Source: Verrucomicrobiota bacterium
GTDB lineage: Bacteria; Verrucomicrobiota; Verrucomicrobiia; Chthoniobacterales; Terrimicrobiaceae
NCBI GenBank assembly: GCA_026398255.1
Contig: JAPLTG010000028.1
Location: 1 to 64,000, forward strand
Length of the DNA stretch: 64,000 nucleotides
Direction: 5' to 3'
Each line of letters starts with the position of its first letter. Position 1 is the first letter of the stretch. The notes under the pieces were generated by a model. The model saw nothing but the letters and a program-made list of their open reading frames with translations, searched no databases and had not been told where the DNA came from. This document shows positions 26,097 to 35,744 of the stretch, in pieces. The position numbers and the translations under genes were made by a program.

Positions 26097-26905
26097 AATC
26101 CGTGGATGGAGAGAGAGAGTTTTTGGGCGAGCTCGCAGACCTTCGGGCGGTCGAGGAGCAGGGTTTTTCCGGCTTCGACGCCGATGTGGCGGATGCCTGC
26201 CGCAACGGCGACTTCGAGAGTTTTGACGCCGACGACCGGCACATCGAACCGCATGTCCTGGTTGGGCTTCGAGACTTTGACCATGGTCGCGCCGCCGCAC
26301 CCGAGCTGACCACCCCGGCGAATGGCTTCGTTGGTTCCTTCAAAGGCCTCAACGGCGAGGACGGTTCCGTTTTTGACCACCACCGTCTGGCCGATGTCGA
26401 GGCGGCTGGATTCCTTCGCGATGCGGAAGCCGAATTCCAAATCCTCGATCGCGCGGGGCTTCAAGCGCGGACCGGCGATGAGGCCGGAGGGGGCGATGTG
26501 GTCATCCAGAAAAGTCGTGGCGGAGAGGAGTTCCAGCCCGGCTTTGGCGAGTTCGTCGGCGACGGCACCGAAGAGTGTCTCGGCATTGCGGCGTTTGAGT
26601 TTGGCGAGGATGAGGAGGGCTTTGAAATCGGGGCGGAGGTCGAACAGATTGCCCGGTGCGAGTTGGCCGGCCATCAACGCACGGCCGGCTCCGGATTTTT
26701 TCGCGGCGTCGAGGAGGCGGCCCATCTGACCCACGCGCATCCACTCGACACCATCGACGAGCGCGGCATTTTCCGGCTTCGTCTCCCCCTCGAAGGCGGC
26801 CATGACGATCCGCGAGACCCCCACGCGGCGGGCGCCCTCGATCACGAGGCCTGGGTAGTCCCCTCCTCCGGCGATCAAAAATAACGGCGCATCCGTGGGA
26901 TTCAT
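26093..26905 (-). CDS. lpxI: UDP-2,3-diacylglucosamine pyrophosphatase LpxI
   Basis: 270 residues from ATG 26905. The text follows LpxI (DUF1009): LFLIAGGGDYPGLVIEGARR at the start, then VGQMGRLLDAAKKSGA, ATTFLDDHIAPSGLIAG, and DIGQTVVVKNGTVLAVEAFE with EGTNEAIRRGG. LpxI releases UMP from UDP-2,3-diacylglucosamine to make lipid X, the fourth step of lipid A synthesis, replacing LpxH in many phyla. This supports an LPS-containing outer membrane. It overlaps the next gene by four bases and starts 2 bp after the M23 gene. Confidence 0.92.
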   Translation of the reverse strand: MNPTDAPLFLIAGGGDYPGLVIEGARRVGVSRIVMAAFEGETKPENAALVDGVEWMRVGQMGRLLDAAKKSGAGRALMAGQLAPGNLFDLRPDFKALLILAKLKRRNAETLFGAVADELAKAGLELLSATTFLDDHIAPSGLIAGPRLKPRAIEDLEFGFRIAKESSRLDIGQTVVVKNGTVLAVEAFEGTNEAIRRGGQLGCGGATMVKVSKPNQDMRFDVPVVGVKTLEVAVAAGIRHIGVEAGKTLLLDRPKVCELAQKLSLSIHGL

Positions 26906-26907
26906 GG

Positions 26908-27630
26908 TCAGTAGCCGATATCGTCGAAGCGGTTCACGCGGAACCGGTCGGGGCGGGCAGCGGGTTTGTCTTTTTTGCCGGGTTTCCAGTCCGATTGCGG
27001 GATTTGGTAGCCGGATTGGTCGGTCGCATAGGTGCCGATGGGAACCGAGGCCGTGCGTCCAGCTCCGGGCAACTGGCGGCGCTGGGCGATGAATTGGCTG
27101 GGGCGGTGGTAGTTCGTCAGGTCCTTCGCAAATCGCGAGCGGTTGATGCCGATGAAAAGGTTTTTCCTGACCTCGTAGTGGAGGTGGGCGGTATACATGC
27201 CCCGGTTCGTCCCGATGGTTCCAACTTGTTGCCCGCGTTTTACCTGCTGGCCTTTTTTTACCATGATTTGATTCAGGTGGGCATACATGGAATCGACCAT
27301 CTGGAGCTTGCCACCCTCGAGGAAGGCATGGCGCACGATCACGACATTCCCCCAGCCCATGCGGGCGTCCTGGGAATAGGTGACGACGCCATTTCCGATG
27401 CAATAAACCGGTGCGCCGAAGTCGGAGTTTCCGCCTCGAACATCGTTCCAATCCTCTCCGGGATGGTAAGATAGAAAACCTCGCGCCATGTAGTAGCCCT
27501 CCCCGGCAGGCTTGCCAACGGGAAGGTCAAACCCATCTGCCACAAAGGTATTTGTGCGCTTCAAGTCCGGCACCGCGACGAGCGCGGAAACGAACACAAA
27601 GAGGCAAATCCAGAACAACCATCGACGCAT
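26908..27630 (-). CDS. Secreted M23-family (LytM-type) peptidase
   Basis: 240 residues. A signal peptide (MRRWLFWICLFVFVSALVAV) leads to an M23 domain with the first zinc-ligand motif HPGEDWND (HxxxD) and the second HLHYEV (HxH). The catalytic groove text GAPVYCIGNGVV and VKKGQQVKRGQQVGTIG is typical. Family members cut peptide cross-links in peptidoglycan, and both metal motifs look intact, so it is probably active. The C-terminal 50 residues are basic and Pro-rich. It heads an operon with lpxI, spaced by 2 bp. Confidence 0.88.
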   Translation of the reverse strand: MRRWLFWICLFVFVSALVAVPDLKRTNTFVADGFDLPVGKPAGEGYYMARGFLSYHPGEDWNDVRGGNSDFGAPVYCIGNGVVTYSQDARMGWGNVVIVRHAFLEGGKLQMVDSMYAHLNQIMVKKGQQVKRGQQVGTIGTNRGMYTAHLHYEVRKNLFIGINRSRFAKDLTNYHRPSQFIAQRRQLPGAGRTASVPIGTYATDQSGYQIPQSDWKPGKKDKPAARPDRFRVNRFDDIGY

Positions 27631-27723
27631 GAGCCGACTAGCCTAGGTATGAACCCCATCGGGCGCAAGCCATGGAGATCGGTTTTTACCCCATGGAAGG
27701 ATCCCGGCCGGACGGTTGAAATC

Positions 27724-28224
27724 TCAGGATTGGAACTGCGGCGCGGCGTAATCCGTCCAGATCGGCTGGAGGTCCCCCTCGTCGGTGAGGGCGAGGACGC
27801 GGCAGATGCGGCAGCGTTTTTTGGACTCCGTCAAATGCTCGCGGGCGCTGGGGAGATTGCCGAGTTGGCACTCGCAGCAGGCGAGATGGTAGTGGACCAA
27901 CCCCTCCTCGGGGAAACGCTCGAGGGCCTCGAGCAAAAGGATTCGTGCGCTGTTGATCGAGTTGGCGAGCCGAAGAGCGTGTGCCCAATCGATCCAACGC
28001 ACGACATTTCCCGGCTCCGCCGCCCAGAGGCGCTCGGCGACCGACTCCATCTCCGGCCACTCTTCTTCGGCGCGGTGGATTTCCATGAGGAGCGTGAGAC
28101 CCTCGATGCTGAACTTCGCCTCGCGCGGCAGGTTCATAAACTCGCGCATGGCGTCATCGGTCATTCCGAGTTCGAGATAACCCTCCGCCGCCATCAGTCC
28201 CATTTTGTATTGGTCGTCGATCAT
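27724..28224 (-). CDS. TPR-like repeat protein
   Basis: 166 residues. Helical repeats with TPR spacing are visible: LMAAEGYLELGMTDDAMREF, then WPEMESVAERLWAAEPGN, RWIDWAHALRLANSINSAR, and LVHYHLACCECQLGNLPSAR. Such repeats are protein-binding scaffolds; no signal peptide or other domain is seen, so it is probably cytoplasmic. It lies between the fucokinase gene (72 bp upstream) and the M23 gene (93 bp downstream), on the same strand. Partners are unknown. Confidence 0.75.
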   Translation of the reverse strand: MIDDQYKMGLMAAEGYLELGMTDDAMREFMNLPREAKFSIEGLTLLMEIHRAEEEWPEMESVAERLWAAEPGNVVRWIDWAHALRLANSINSARILLLEALERFPEEGLVHYHLACCECQLGNLPSAREHLTESKKRCRICRVLALTDEGDLQPIWTDYAAPQFQS

Positions 28225-28295
28225 GGTTTTTCCTCCTACCAGAAGAAATCGACGCGTTTCGACGGGACTTTAATTTTAAAACATGGAGAGCGGAT

Positions 28296-31187
28296 TTAGC
28301 TGCGGGTGACTTGGAATCCTGTTGGAGAGATTTTCATTTTCACGAACCTCGCGCGAGGATTTGGCGGGCGGTCCGTGAGTTCCTGGCGGATGCGGGCGGC
28401 GGCCTCGACATCCTTGGCGAGGAGGAAAACATAACCGCCCCCGCCAGCGCCCGGGAGCTTCGCGGCGGCGGTCCAATCCGCCACGCGCGCGAGGATTTGG
28501 CGGACTTCCGGGGGATTCGTGCCGGCGTCGAGGGCGCAATTGAGTTCCCAACTCCGGCGGACGACGCGGCAGAGGTCGTCCCAGGATTGACGGTGGAGCA
28601 GGTCGAACGACTCACGCGCATGGGCCGAGATGTCGTCGAGGATCGCCAAGGTGTCGGCGCGGTTGAGGAACATCCCGCGAACGATGTCCTGCAGGATCGA
28701 TTTCGCGACGCGGGTGAGGCCGGTGTAGTAGAGGAGCGCGGTGCCGTTGTTGAGCGCCTCGGCAAGCAGGTGGTCGGGAAGCCAGCGCACGGCGGCGCGC
28801 TGAACGAGGCCGGGCGATGTCTCAACCATTTTGAGACCGTGGTGGATGCCGCCCGCTTGGTCCTGCCATCCACCGCCGGTGGTGAGGAGTTGCTCGAGCA
28901 CGAGGGTGCGGGAGGTGATTTCCGAGGGATCCCAAGCGAGACCGCAGACCTCGGAGAGGGTTCCCAGAAGCGTGGCCGAGAGGATGCTGCTCGTGCCGAG
29001 GCCGGAGCCTTTGGGCGTGGCGGCGAGAAGGGAAATTTCGAGCCCGCCGCCGAAAGCGCCGAGGATTTGGTCGAGCGATCGCGCGCCGGTGTGGGCACTG
29101 AAGCGGGGATGGAATCCGGCGAGGGCGAGCGCGGCCTTGGCGAGGGAGAATTCGCCACCGACTTTTGCGCAGTCCTCGAGATCTTGGAAATCCGAGACGC
29201 GAGTCTCCGCGCCGAGATCGATCGAGCGGATGACGAGGTGTTTCTCCGAGGTGACCCGTGCAAAAACCTGCACGGGCGGCTGGCCATTGAGTTCCAGCGC
29301 GACATTCACGACCGCGCCGCCGTGTTTCAGGCAGTAGGGCGGCGTGTCCGACCAACCACCGGCGAGATCGACGCGAATGGGACTGCGGCCCCAGACGATC
29401 TGGTCCTCCACGGCATTGCGGAGCGGAGCGCACGGACGCGCGGCCATCGCCCCGGCGATCGTGCGGGAGAGGGATTCGAAGGCGGTCTTCTCAAGGTTGG
29501 CGGATTTTTCGGCATCACCTCGGAGGGAGGCGACGCGGGCGGCTAACATGGTTTCCTCCAAGGTCTCGAGCAGGGCTGGCCCGGCAGTTTCAAAAACCTC
29601 GGGAACCGGCGCGGTGGACTCGGCGAAGAACGAGGCGGCGTTGTCGAGATCGAGGCGGTGGAAGGCGTTCCTCGCTCGGTGCGCGTGGATCAACGGCGCG
29701 GCGGAGGCGATCAGGCCGTGGCGGGCTTGGAGCAGGCGCTCCGGCGAGAACCGCTCGGTGATTTCCTGCGCGGAGAGGCGCTCGCTTTTTTTCCAGAGCG
29801 CGAGCATTTCGGCGTCGCCGGCGGCTTCGGGGAGACCCATCCACTCGATGAGGCGGGCGAGTGGCGCGGCGGAATCGACAACGGGGAAGAGCTTCGCGTT
29901 TTGGATGTCGGTCTCGGGAGCCAAGCCGGCTTGGGCAAGGGTGAGGCCCCGGCGCTCGAACCACTCCAGAAGCGGCTCGCCGAGGAACATCGTGGAGCCC
30001 TTGACGATCACGCCTTTGAAGGGGTCATCGATCCCATAGACGCGCACGGCGAGGTTTTGGTCACCCACCGGCGGCGTGTCCACGCACATTCCCGGCGCGA
30101 CGCGGAAACGGCCGATTCCTGCGGGCAGGTTGGTAAGCACATTTCCCGAGGCGAGCGGCATGTCGCCGGGCAGGACGCTATTCTCGACCCACACCGGCTT
30201 GTTTTCGGGGGAACGCGCGGCGAACGCGAAGTCCGAATTCATCACATACATGTCGGGATGCGGCTTCAGGGCGAGCGGGGATTGGCCGCGCTGGTCGAGG
30301 GTCCGGTTTTGGAGGGCAGAGACCGATTCGATCATCTGACGGCTCGTGCCGAAGTGGTAGAACTCTGCGTCGGGCAAGGGCACGACGGCGCACGAGAGCG
30401 GTGAAATATCGGCATCGCGTTCGATGGGATCGCTGCCGAGGCATGGCCCCATGCCGGCGTAGAGTTCGTAAAAACTCGGAACGCCGCCGGGAAAATCGCC
30501 GCGTGCGGCGTCCCACCCGCATTTTTTGAAGAGCACCGAAACAGCCCGCGCGCTCAGGAGCCAGAGGCCGGTGTCGACGAGAAACAAATGATCCACGGCC
30601 CGGGCGAGGATTTCGGCGGGCTTGGGTTTTTGGAGGAAGAAGGCGAGCTGGTCGGGGCGTTCGCGCGGGGAGAAAAACACGCCGAAGTGCGAGGCGGTTT
30701 CGGCATCCACCCACATTCCCAGGCCGATCACATCGGCTTCGGGCATGGGCGGGAGTTTCGGCGGGAAGCGGAGCAACACATCACCGCTCGCGAGCATTAC
30801 ACGGCTCGAGGCAGGGGCGGCTTCGGCGATGTGGCGGAAGCTGGGAAATTGGACATCGAGGAGGGTTTGGTCCAACCGCTGCCCCTCCGCCCACCGCAAC
30901 GCCGGGAACGGCATGAGGATTTTTCCCGTGGCGGCGTAGGCCGGAAGACGGCGGCTTTGCCCGCCCGCCATGAGAGCGAGTTTCAGGCCCGAATCACACC
31001 AGTCAGCGAAGGATTTTTCACCAGCAGACGCGCGCCAGGCCGAGGCGAGGAGATGGGCTATGCCACCGCCGGAGCCGAGTTTGGAACCAGCGGGGTCGCA
31101 CGCGGCGAACCAATTCCTCCCTTCCGGAGAGGTCGGAAAAAATTCCGCCATCGCGGGCGGGAGTGAGATCAAACGCTGAAAGTCCAT
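28296..31187 (-). CDS. fkp: Bifunctional L-fucokinase/L-fucose-1-phosphate guanylyltransferase (Fkp-like)
   Basis: 963 residues, close to Bacteroides Fkp (949). The N-terminal half resembles the L-fucokinase/pyrophosphorylase domain (MAGGQSRRLPAYAATGKILM), with a nucleotide-sugar transferase signature, and includes a beta-helical stretch (WVENSVLPGDMPLASGNVL). The C-terminal half is a GHMP kinase (APKGSGLGTSSILSA, and LPGAGGGGYVFLL near the end). It should phosphorylate L-fucose and then form GDP-L-fucose from GTP, the salvage route to fucosylated surface glycans. fucP precedes it by 60 bp on the same strand. That pairing, rather than with fucose isomerase, points to glycan decoration instead of catabolism. 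Confidence 0.88.
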   Translation of the reverse strand: MDFQRLISLPPAMAEFFPTSPEGRNWFAACDPAGSKLGSGGGIAHLLASAWRASAGEKSFADWCDSGLKLALMAGGQSRRLPAYAATGKILMPFPALRWAEGQRLDQTLLDVQFPSFRHIAEAAPASSRVMLASGDVLLRFPPKLPPMPEADVIGLGMWVDAETASHFGVFFSPRERPDQLAFFLQKPKPAEILARAVDHLFLVDTGLWLLSARAVSVLFKKCGWDAARGDFPGGVPSFYELYAGMGPCLGSDPIERDADISPLSCAVVPLPDAEFYHFGTSRQMIESVSALQNRTLDQRGQSPLALKPHPDMYVMNSDFAFAARSPENKPVWVENSVLPGDMPLASGNVLTNLPAGIGRFRVAPGMCVDTPPVGDQNLAVRVYGIDDPFKGVIVKGSTMFLGEPLLEWFERRGLTLAQAGLAPETDIQNAKLFPVVDSAAPLARLIEWMGLPEAAGDAEMLALWKKSERLSAQEITERFSPERLLQARHGLIASAAPLIHAHRARNAFHRLDLDNAASFFAESTAPVPEVFETAGPALLETLEETMLAARVASLRGDAEKSANLEKTAFESLSRTIAGAMAARPCAPLRNAVEDQIVWGRSPIRVDLAGGWSDTPPYCLKHGGAVVNVALELNGQPPVQVFARVTSEKHLVIRSIDLGAETRVSDFQDLEDCAKVGGEFSLAKAALALAGFHPRFSAHTGARSLDQILGAFGGGLEISLLAATPKGSGLGTSSILSATLLGTLSEVCGLAWDPSEITSRTLVLEQLLTTGGGWQDQAGGIHHGLKMVETSPGLVQRAAVRWLPDHLLAEALNNGTALLYYTGLTRVAKSILQDIVRGMFLNRADTLAILDDISAHARESFDLLHRQSWDDLCRVVRRSWELNCALDAGTNPPEVRQILARVADWTAAAKLPGAGGGGYVFLLAKDVEAAARIRQELTDRPPNPRARFVKMKISPTGFQVTRS

Positions 31188-31247
31188 ACGATCTTTTCTT
31201 TCGTATCGGCTATCGCGTTTCCCGGCAACTCTAGTGGGACGGAGGTC

Positions 31248-32534
31248 TCAAGCCTTGCGGCGGGCGACCGTGAATCCGTAGGCGGCGATGACCACGAAGC
31301 AGATAAACGGTAGGAGGAACGAGGCGCGCGTCGCAGAAATCGATCCCCAGGCGGAGCCGTCCATGATCAGCGCCTGAAGGGGAGGCATGAGACAACCCCC
31401 ACCGATGGCGAAAATGAGACCCGCCGAGCCGAGCTTGGCGTCATCACCCAAGCCGGAGAGGGCGATGCCGTAGATGGTCGGAAACATGAGCGACATGCAG
31501 GCGGAGACTCCGACGAGCGAGTAGAGGCCGGGCATTCCTTTCAGGAAAATCGCACCCATCACCAAGGCTCCCCCCGCGATGGCGAGGAAGGTGAGAAGCA
31601 GGCCGGGATTGAAGAATTTGAGCAGGTAGGTGCAAACGAACCGGCTCGAGACGAAGATCACCATGGCCACGATGTTCCAGCCTTGGGCGGTTTGAGCTGA
31701 CAGGCCGATTTCATTCACCGCGTATTGGATGATGAAGGTCCAGACCATGATTTGAGCCCCGACATAGAAAGCCTGCGCCACAACGCCCCAAACATAATCC
31801 GGCGTGCGCAACAATCGACCTAGGGAGGCGCCCACGGTGCTTTCACGGGATTCCGTGGAGGTCGAATCCGGAAGCTTCGCGAGGGCGAATGCGACCATCG
31901 CCAAAAGCACAACGCCGCCAAGAATGGCATACGGACCCACGATCACGGCCAGGTCGGCGATTTGGATTTTCTGGAAAGCCTCGGGGGCGGATTCAGCCAT
32001 CGCGCGGCGGGCCGTTTCGTCTGCGGGATCAAGGCGGCCCAGAATGAAATCCTTCGCCACAAACATGCCCAAGAGCGAACCAACCGGATTGAAGGCTTGC
32101 GCGAAATTCAAACGCCGTGCGGCTGTTTCCTCCGGCCCCATCGAGAGGATGTAGGGATTCGCGGTGGTCTCTAAAAACGCGAGGCCGCTCGTCATGATGA
32201 AATAGGCGGCGAGGAAAAAGGAAAAATCGCGGGCGTTTCCAGCGGGAATAAAAAGCAGGCAACCGAGGGCGTAAAGGACGAGGCCGGCGAGGATGCCGCT
32301 CTTGTAGGTGAAGCGACGGATGAACAGCGCGGCCGGGATGGCCATCACACAATACCCGCCGTAGAAGGCGGCTTGGACGAGCGAACTCTCGAAGTGCGAG
32401 AGCAGAAGGACATTTTTGAACGCCGCCACCATCGGATTCGTGATGTCGTTCGCAAATCCCCAGAGGCTGAAAAGCGTGGTGACGAGAATGAAGGGGATGA
32501 TGAAATTCCGGGGTAGCAGGGAGGGTGAACTCAT
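31248..32534 (-). CDS. fucP: L-fucose/H+ symporter FucP-like (MFS)
   Basis: 428 residues and about twelve membrane segments. The opening FIIPFILVTTLFSLWGFAND is characteristic of FucP and related glucose/galactose carriers, as are YGGYCVMAIPAALFIRRFTY, the ETTANPYI motif in LAFLETTANPYILSMG, and RLNFAQAFNPVGSLLG. It imports L-fucose, or possibly glucose/galactose, with protons. The fkp gene follows 60 bp downstream, which favours fucose. A 48-bp gap separates it from the RND pump gene upstream. Confidence 0.88.
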   Translation of the reverse strand: MSSPSLLPRNFIIPFILVTTLFSLWGFANDITNPMVAAFKNVLLLSHFESSLVQAAFYGGYCVMAIPAALFIRRFTYKSGILAGLVLYALGCLLFIPAGNARDFSFFLAAYFIMTSGLAFLETTANPYILSMGPEETAARRLNFAQAFNPVGSLLGMFVAKDFILGRLDPADETARRAMAESAPEAFQKIQIADLAVIVGPYAILGGVVLLAMVAFALAKLPDSTSTESRESTVGASLGRLLRTPDYVWGVVAQAFYVGAQIMVWTFIIQYAVNEIGLSAQTAQGWNIVAMVIFVSSRFVCTYLLKFFNPGLLLTFLAIAGGALVMGAIFLKGMPGLYSLVGVSACMSLMFPTIYGIALSGLGDDAKLGSAGLIFAIGGGCLMPPLQALIMDGSAWGSISATRASFLLPFICFVVIAAYGFTVARRKA

Positions 32535-32582
32535 AATGGTTGGCGGGAGGAGGTGGTTATGAAAATCAAATCGACGGACCGG

Positions 32583-35500
32583 CTACAAGGCCGACTTCGG
32601 CTCGGCGGCAGGTTTTTCGGGGTGCCCGCCGACGAAATATTTTTCCACCAGATAAAAACAGGCCGGGATGATGAAGATCGAAATAAAGGTGGCGGCGAGC
32701 ATTCCGCCGATGACGGTGGTGCCGAGGACTTGGCGGCTGACGGCGCCCGAACCCGAGGCCAAAGCCAGAGGCACGGTGCCGAGGATGAAGGCGAAGGCGG
32801 TCATCAGGATCGGGCGGAGGCGGAGTTTCGCGCCGGTGAGCGTGGCCTCGAGGAGGTCTTTGCCTTTCTCGTATTCGTCCTTCGCAAATTCCACGATGAG
32901 GATGGCGTTTTTCGCGGCGAGGCCGATGAGCATGACGAGGCCGATCTGCGCGTAGAGGTTGTTTTGCATTCCGCGCATCGAGAGGGCGGCGAAGGCTCCG
33001 AAGACCGCGATCGGTGTGGTGAAGAGGACGCTGAACGGCAGGCTCCAGCTCTCGTATTGCGCGGCGAGGATGAGAAACACGAACAGCAGGGATAACGCGA
33101 AAATGGCCGTGGGCGGCACACCTTGCGCGGCCTGCTGCTCCTGATAGGACATGCCGAAGTAGTCGTAGCCCATGCCCGGCGGCATCGTCTGGGCGAAAAC
33201 CTCCTCAAGCGCTTTCATCGCCTGCGCGGTCGAGTAGCCCGGTGCGACGGAGGCGTTGATTTGCGAGCAGCGGAACATGTTGTAGCGCATGGTGAATTCG
33301 GGGCCGAATGAGCTTTCGGCCTTGATGAACGAATTCACGGGCACGGCCTCCTTGTTTTTGTTGCTGAGATAAAAGAGCCCGAGGTTGTCGAGATCCGTGC
33401 GGTAGTTGCCTTCCGCTTGGACATAGACCTGCCACTGGAGGCCGAAGCGGTTGAAGTAATTCACGAAATACCCGCCGAGGAAGGTCTGCACAGTCTGATA
33501 GGCTTCGGTGAGATCCACGCCTTGGATCATCGCCTGGGCTTCATCCACATTGAGGTGGATTTGCGGCACATCCCACAGCGCGGTTGTGAAAAGGCTGGTG
33601 AACTCCGGGCGAGCCTTCGCGGCGGCCATGAATTTCTGGGTGTTCTCCGCGATGACATTCACCGGTCCGCCAGTGCGGTCCTCGAGCATGAAGGTCACGC
33701 CACCGGCCGTGCCGATGCCGGGAATGGCGGGCGGAGGAAAGGCGAACGAGGCGGTGGGATTCGAGAGCGCACCGAGTTCGCGATTGATATTCGCTTGGAT
33801 GGCATCGACGGAGAGTTCCGGTGTCTTGCGTTTCGACCACTCCTCGAGCGTGATGAAAAAGAAGCCCGTGTAGGTGCTCGTAACGGTGCTGAGGAGATTG
33901 AAGCCGATGATGGAGGTGACATATTCCACGCCTGGGGTCTTGAGGAGAATTTGCTCGATCTTGCCGGCGGCCTCGGTGGTTTGTTGGAGGGACGAGGCGC
34001 GCGGGAGTTGGACTACGCCGAAGAGGTAGCCCTGATCCTCCTCGGGGATGAACGCGGTGGGCATCGTTCCGCCAATTCCTCCCGCAGCGACGGCGAGGCC
34101 GACGAGAAGCAACATCGAAATCGCGAGCTTGCGGATCAGACCGCGGCAAACGGCGGTGTATCCATTCGTCGCAGTGTCGAAGAATTTGTTGAAGCCACGG
34201 AAAAACGCACCGAGCGGGCCGCGGGTTTCCTTGCGGGGACGCAGGAGAAGCGCGCCAAGCGCGGGACTGAGCGAGAGGGCGTTGAAGGCCGAGATCAATA
34301 CCGACACGGCCATCGTGACGGCGAATTGCTGATACATCGCACCGGTGATTCCAGGAATGAACACCGTCGGAATGAACACCGCTGCAAGGATAAGCGCGAT
34401 GGCGATGACGGGTCCTGAGACCTGCGACATGGCTTTGAAGGCCGCATCCTTTGGACTCAGCCCCTCCTCGATGTGGGACTCGATGGCCTCGACGACGACG
34501 ATGGCATCATCGACCACCAGGCCGATCGCCAGCACCATTCCAAAAAGCGAGAGGGTGTTGATCGAAAAACCCAGCATTGGAAACAGCGCAAAAGTTCCGA
34601 TTAGAGAAACCGGCACGGCGATGAGCGGAATCAGAGTCGCGCGCCAGCCTTGCAGGAAAATGAAGACCACCAGAATCACGAGAGCCATCGCCTCGAAAAG
34701 GGTCTTCACGATTTCCTTCATGCCGTCGGTGATCGCCAAGGTCGTGTCGAGTGCGACGGTGTATTGAAGCCCGCTGGGGAAAACTTTCGATTGCTGCTCA
34801 AAAAACGCGCGGGCCTGTTTCATGGTGTCCACGGCGTTCGATCCGGGAAGTTGGTAGACCGCGATGATGCAGGCGTTCTGGCCCTGGAAGCGGCCGCGGA
34901 TGTTGTAGACCTGTCCGCCGAGTTCCACGCGCGCGACATCCTTCACCCGCACAATCGAGCCGTCGGGGTCGGCGCGAATGACGATGTCTTCAAATTCCTC
35001 GACCGTGGTGAGGCGGCTCGTGGTCGTGACGGTGTAAGTGAAAACTTGGCCTTCGGGAACAGGTTCGCCACCGATCTGACCGGCGGGGTTCACCTTGTTC
35101 TGGGCGTTCACGGCCTGAATAACCTCGGGAACCGTGATGTTCAGCGTGGCGAGGCGGTCGGGCTTCACCCAGATGCGCATCGCGTATTGGCCCGCGCCGA
35201 AAATGCTCACGCTGCCGATGCCTGGGATGCGGGTGAGCGGGTCGTTGAGGTTGATGTAGGCGTAGTTCGCCAAAAAGGTCGGGTCGAACTCGCCTCCGGG
35301 TGACGAAAGCACGAAGACGCCGAGCGGCGAGGAAAGGGATTGCTCAACCGTGACGCCGTAGTTTTTCACCTCCGCCGGAAGCTGCGAGGCCGCCTGCGTC
35401 TGACGCATCTGAGCGAGGATTTGGTCGGTCGTCGGCACCGTGTCCGTGCCGAAGATCACATTCAGGTTCATGATCCCCGAGTTGGCGTTGATGGAATACA

Positions 35501-35732
35501 TGTATTCCATGCCCTCGACGCCGCTCATTTGCTGTTCGATCGGGGTGGCGACGGATTGCTCAACCGTCAGCGCGTCGGCGCCGACATAGGTGGTCGAGAC
35601 CTGGATTTGGGGAGGAACGATATTCGGAAACTGAGCGACCGGCAGGCCGGCCATAGCGACCAGGCCGACGATGACCATAATGATCGCAATGACCATGGCC
35701 ACAATCGGCCGGCGGATGAAGAAATTCGACAT
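32583..35732 (-). CDS. RND multidrug efflux pump, inner-membrane subunit (AcrB/MexB type)
   Basis: 1,049 residues, the standard HAE-1 length. It opens MSNFFIRRPIVAMVIAIIMV. The proton-relay pair is present in GLVVDDAIVVVEAIESHIEE, with the later Lys in LAAKNAILIVEFAKDEYEKG. Two large periplasmic loops and twelve membrane helices are evident. It expels hydrophobic drugs or other compounds from the periplasm using the proton gradient. The adaptor gene lies 12 bp upstream. No TolC-type outer-membrane channel gene is in the cluster, so it must borrow one from elsewhere. Confidence 0.94.
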   Translation of the reverse strand: MSNFFIRRPIVAMVIAIIMVIVGLVAMAGLPVAQFPNIVPPQIQVSTTYVGADALTVEQSVATPIEQQMSGVEGMEYMYSINANSGIMNLNVIFGTDTVPTTDQILAQMRQTQAASQLPAEVKNYGVTVEQSLSSPLGVFVLSSPGGEFDPTFLANYAYINLNDPLTRIPGIGSVSIFGAGQYAMRIWVKPDRLATLNITVPEVIQAVNAQNKVNPAGQIGGEPVPEGQVFTYTVTTTSRLTTVEEFEDIVIRADPDGSIVRVKDVARVELGGQVYNIRGRFQGQNACIIAVYQLPGSNAVDTMKQARAFFEQQSKVFPSGLQYTVALDTTLAITDGMKEIVKTLFEAMALVILVVFIFLQGWRATLIPLIAVPVSLIGTFALFPMLGFSINTLSLFGMVLAIGLVVDDAIVVVEAIESHIEEGLSPKDAAFKAMSQVSGPVIAIALILAAVFIPTVFIPGITGAMYQQFAVTMAVSVLISAFNALSLSPALGALLLRPRKETRGPLGAFFRGFNKFFDTATNGYTAVCRGLIRKLAISMLLLVGLAVAAGGIGGTMPTAFIPEEDQGYLFGVVQLPRASSLQQTTEAAGKIEQILLKTPGVEYVTSIIGFNLLSTVTSTYTGFFFITLEEWSKRKTPELSVDAIQANINRELGALSNPTASFAFPPPAIPGIGTAGGVTFMLEDRTGGPVNVIAENTQKFMAAAKARPEFTSLFTTALWDVPQIHLNVDEAQAMIQGVDLTEAYQTVQTFLGGYFVNYFNRFGLQWQVYVQAEGNYRTDLDNLGLFYLSNKNKEAVPVNSFIKAESSFGPEFTMRYNMFRCSQINASVAPGYSTAQAMKALEEVFAQTMPPGMGYDYFGMSYQEQQAAQGVPPTAIFALSLLFVFLILAAQYESWSLPFSVLFTTPIAVFGAFAALSMRGMQNNLYAQIGLVMLIGLAAKNAILIVEFAKDEYEKGKDLLEATLTGAKLRLRPILMTAFAFILGTVPLALASGSGAVSRQVLGTTVIGGMLAATFISIFIIPACFYLVEKYFVGGHPEKPAAEPKSAL

Positions 35733-35744
35733 GGTCGGCGGTCC

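Noticed and set aside
24705-26309. 534-codon plus-strand frame opposite the glycosyltransferase and oxidoreductase genes
   Set aside because: It spans two well-supported minus-strand genes and has no domain of its own.
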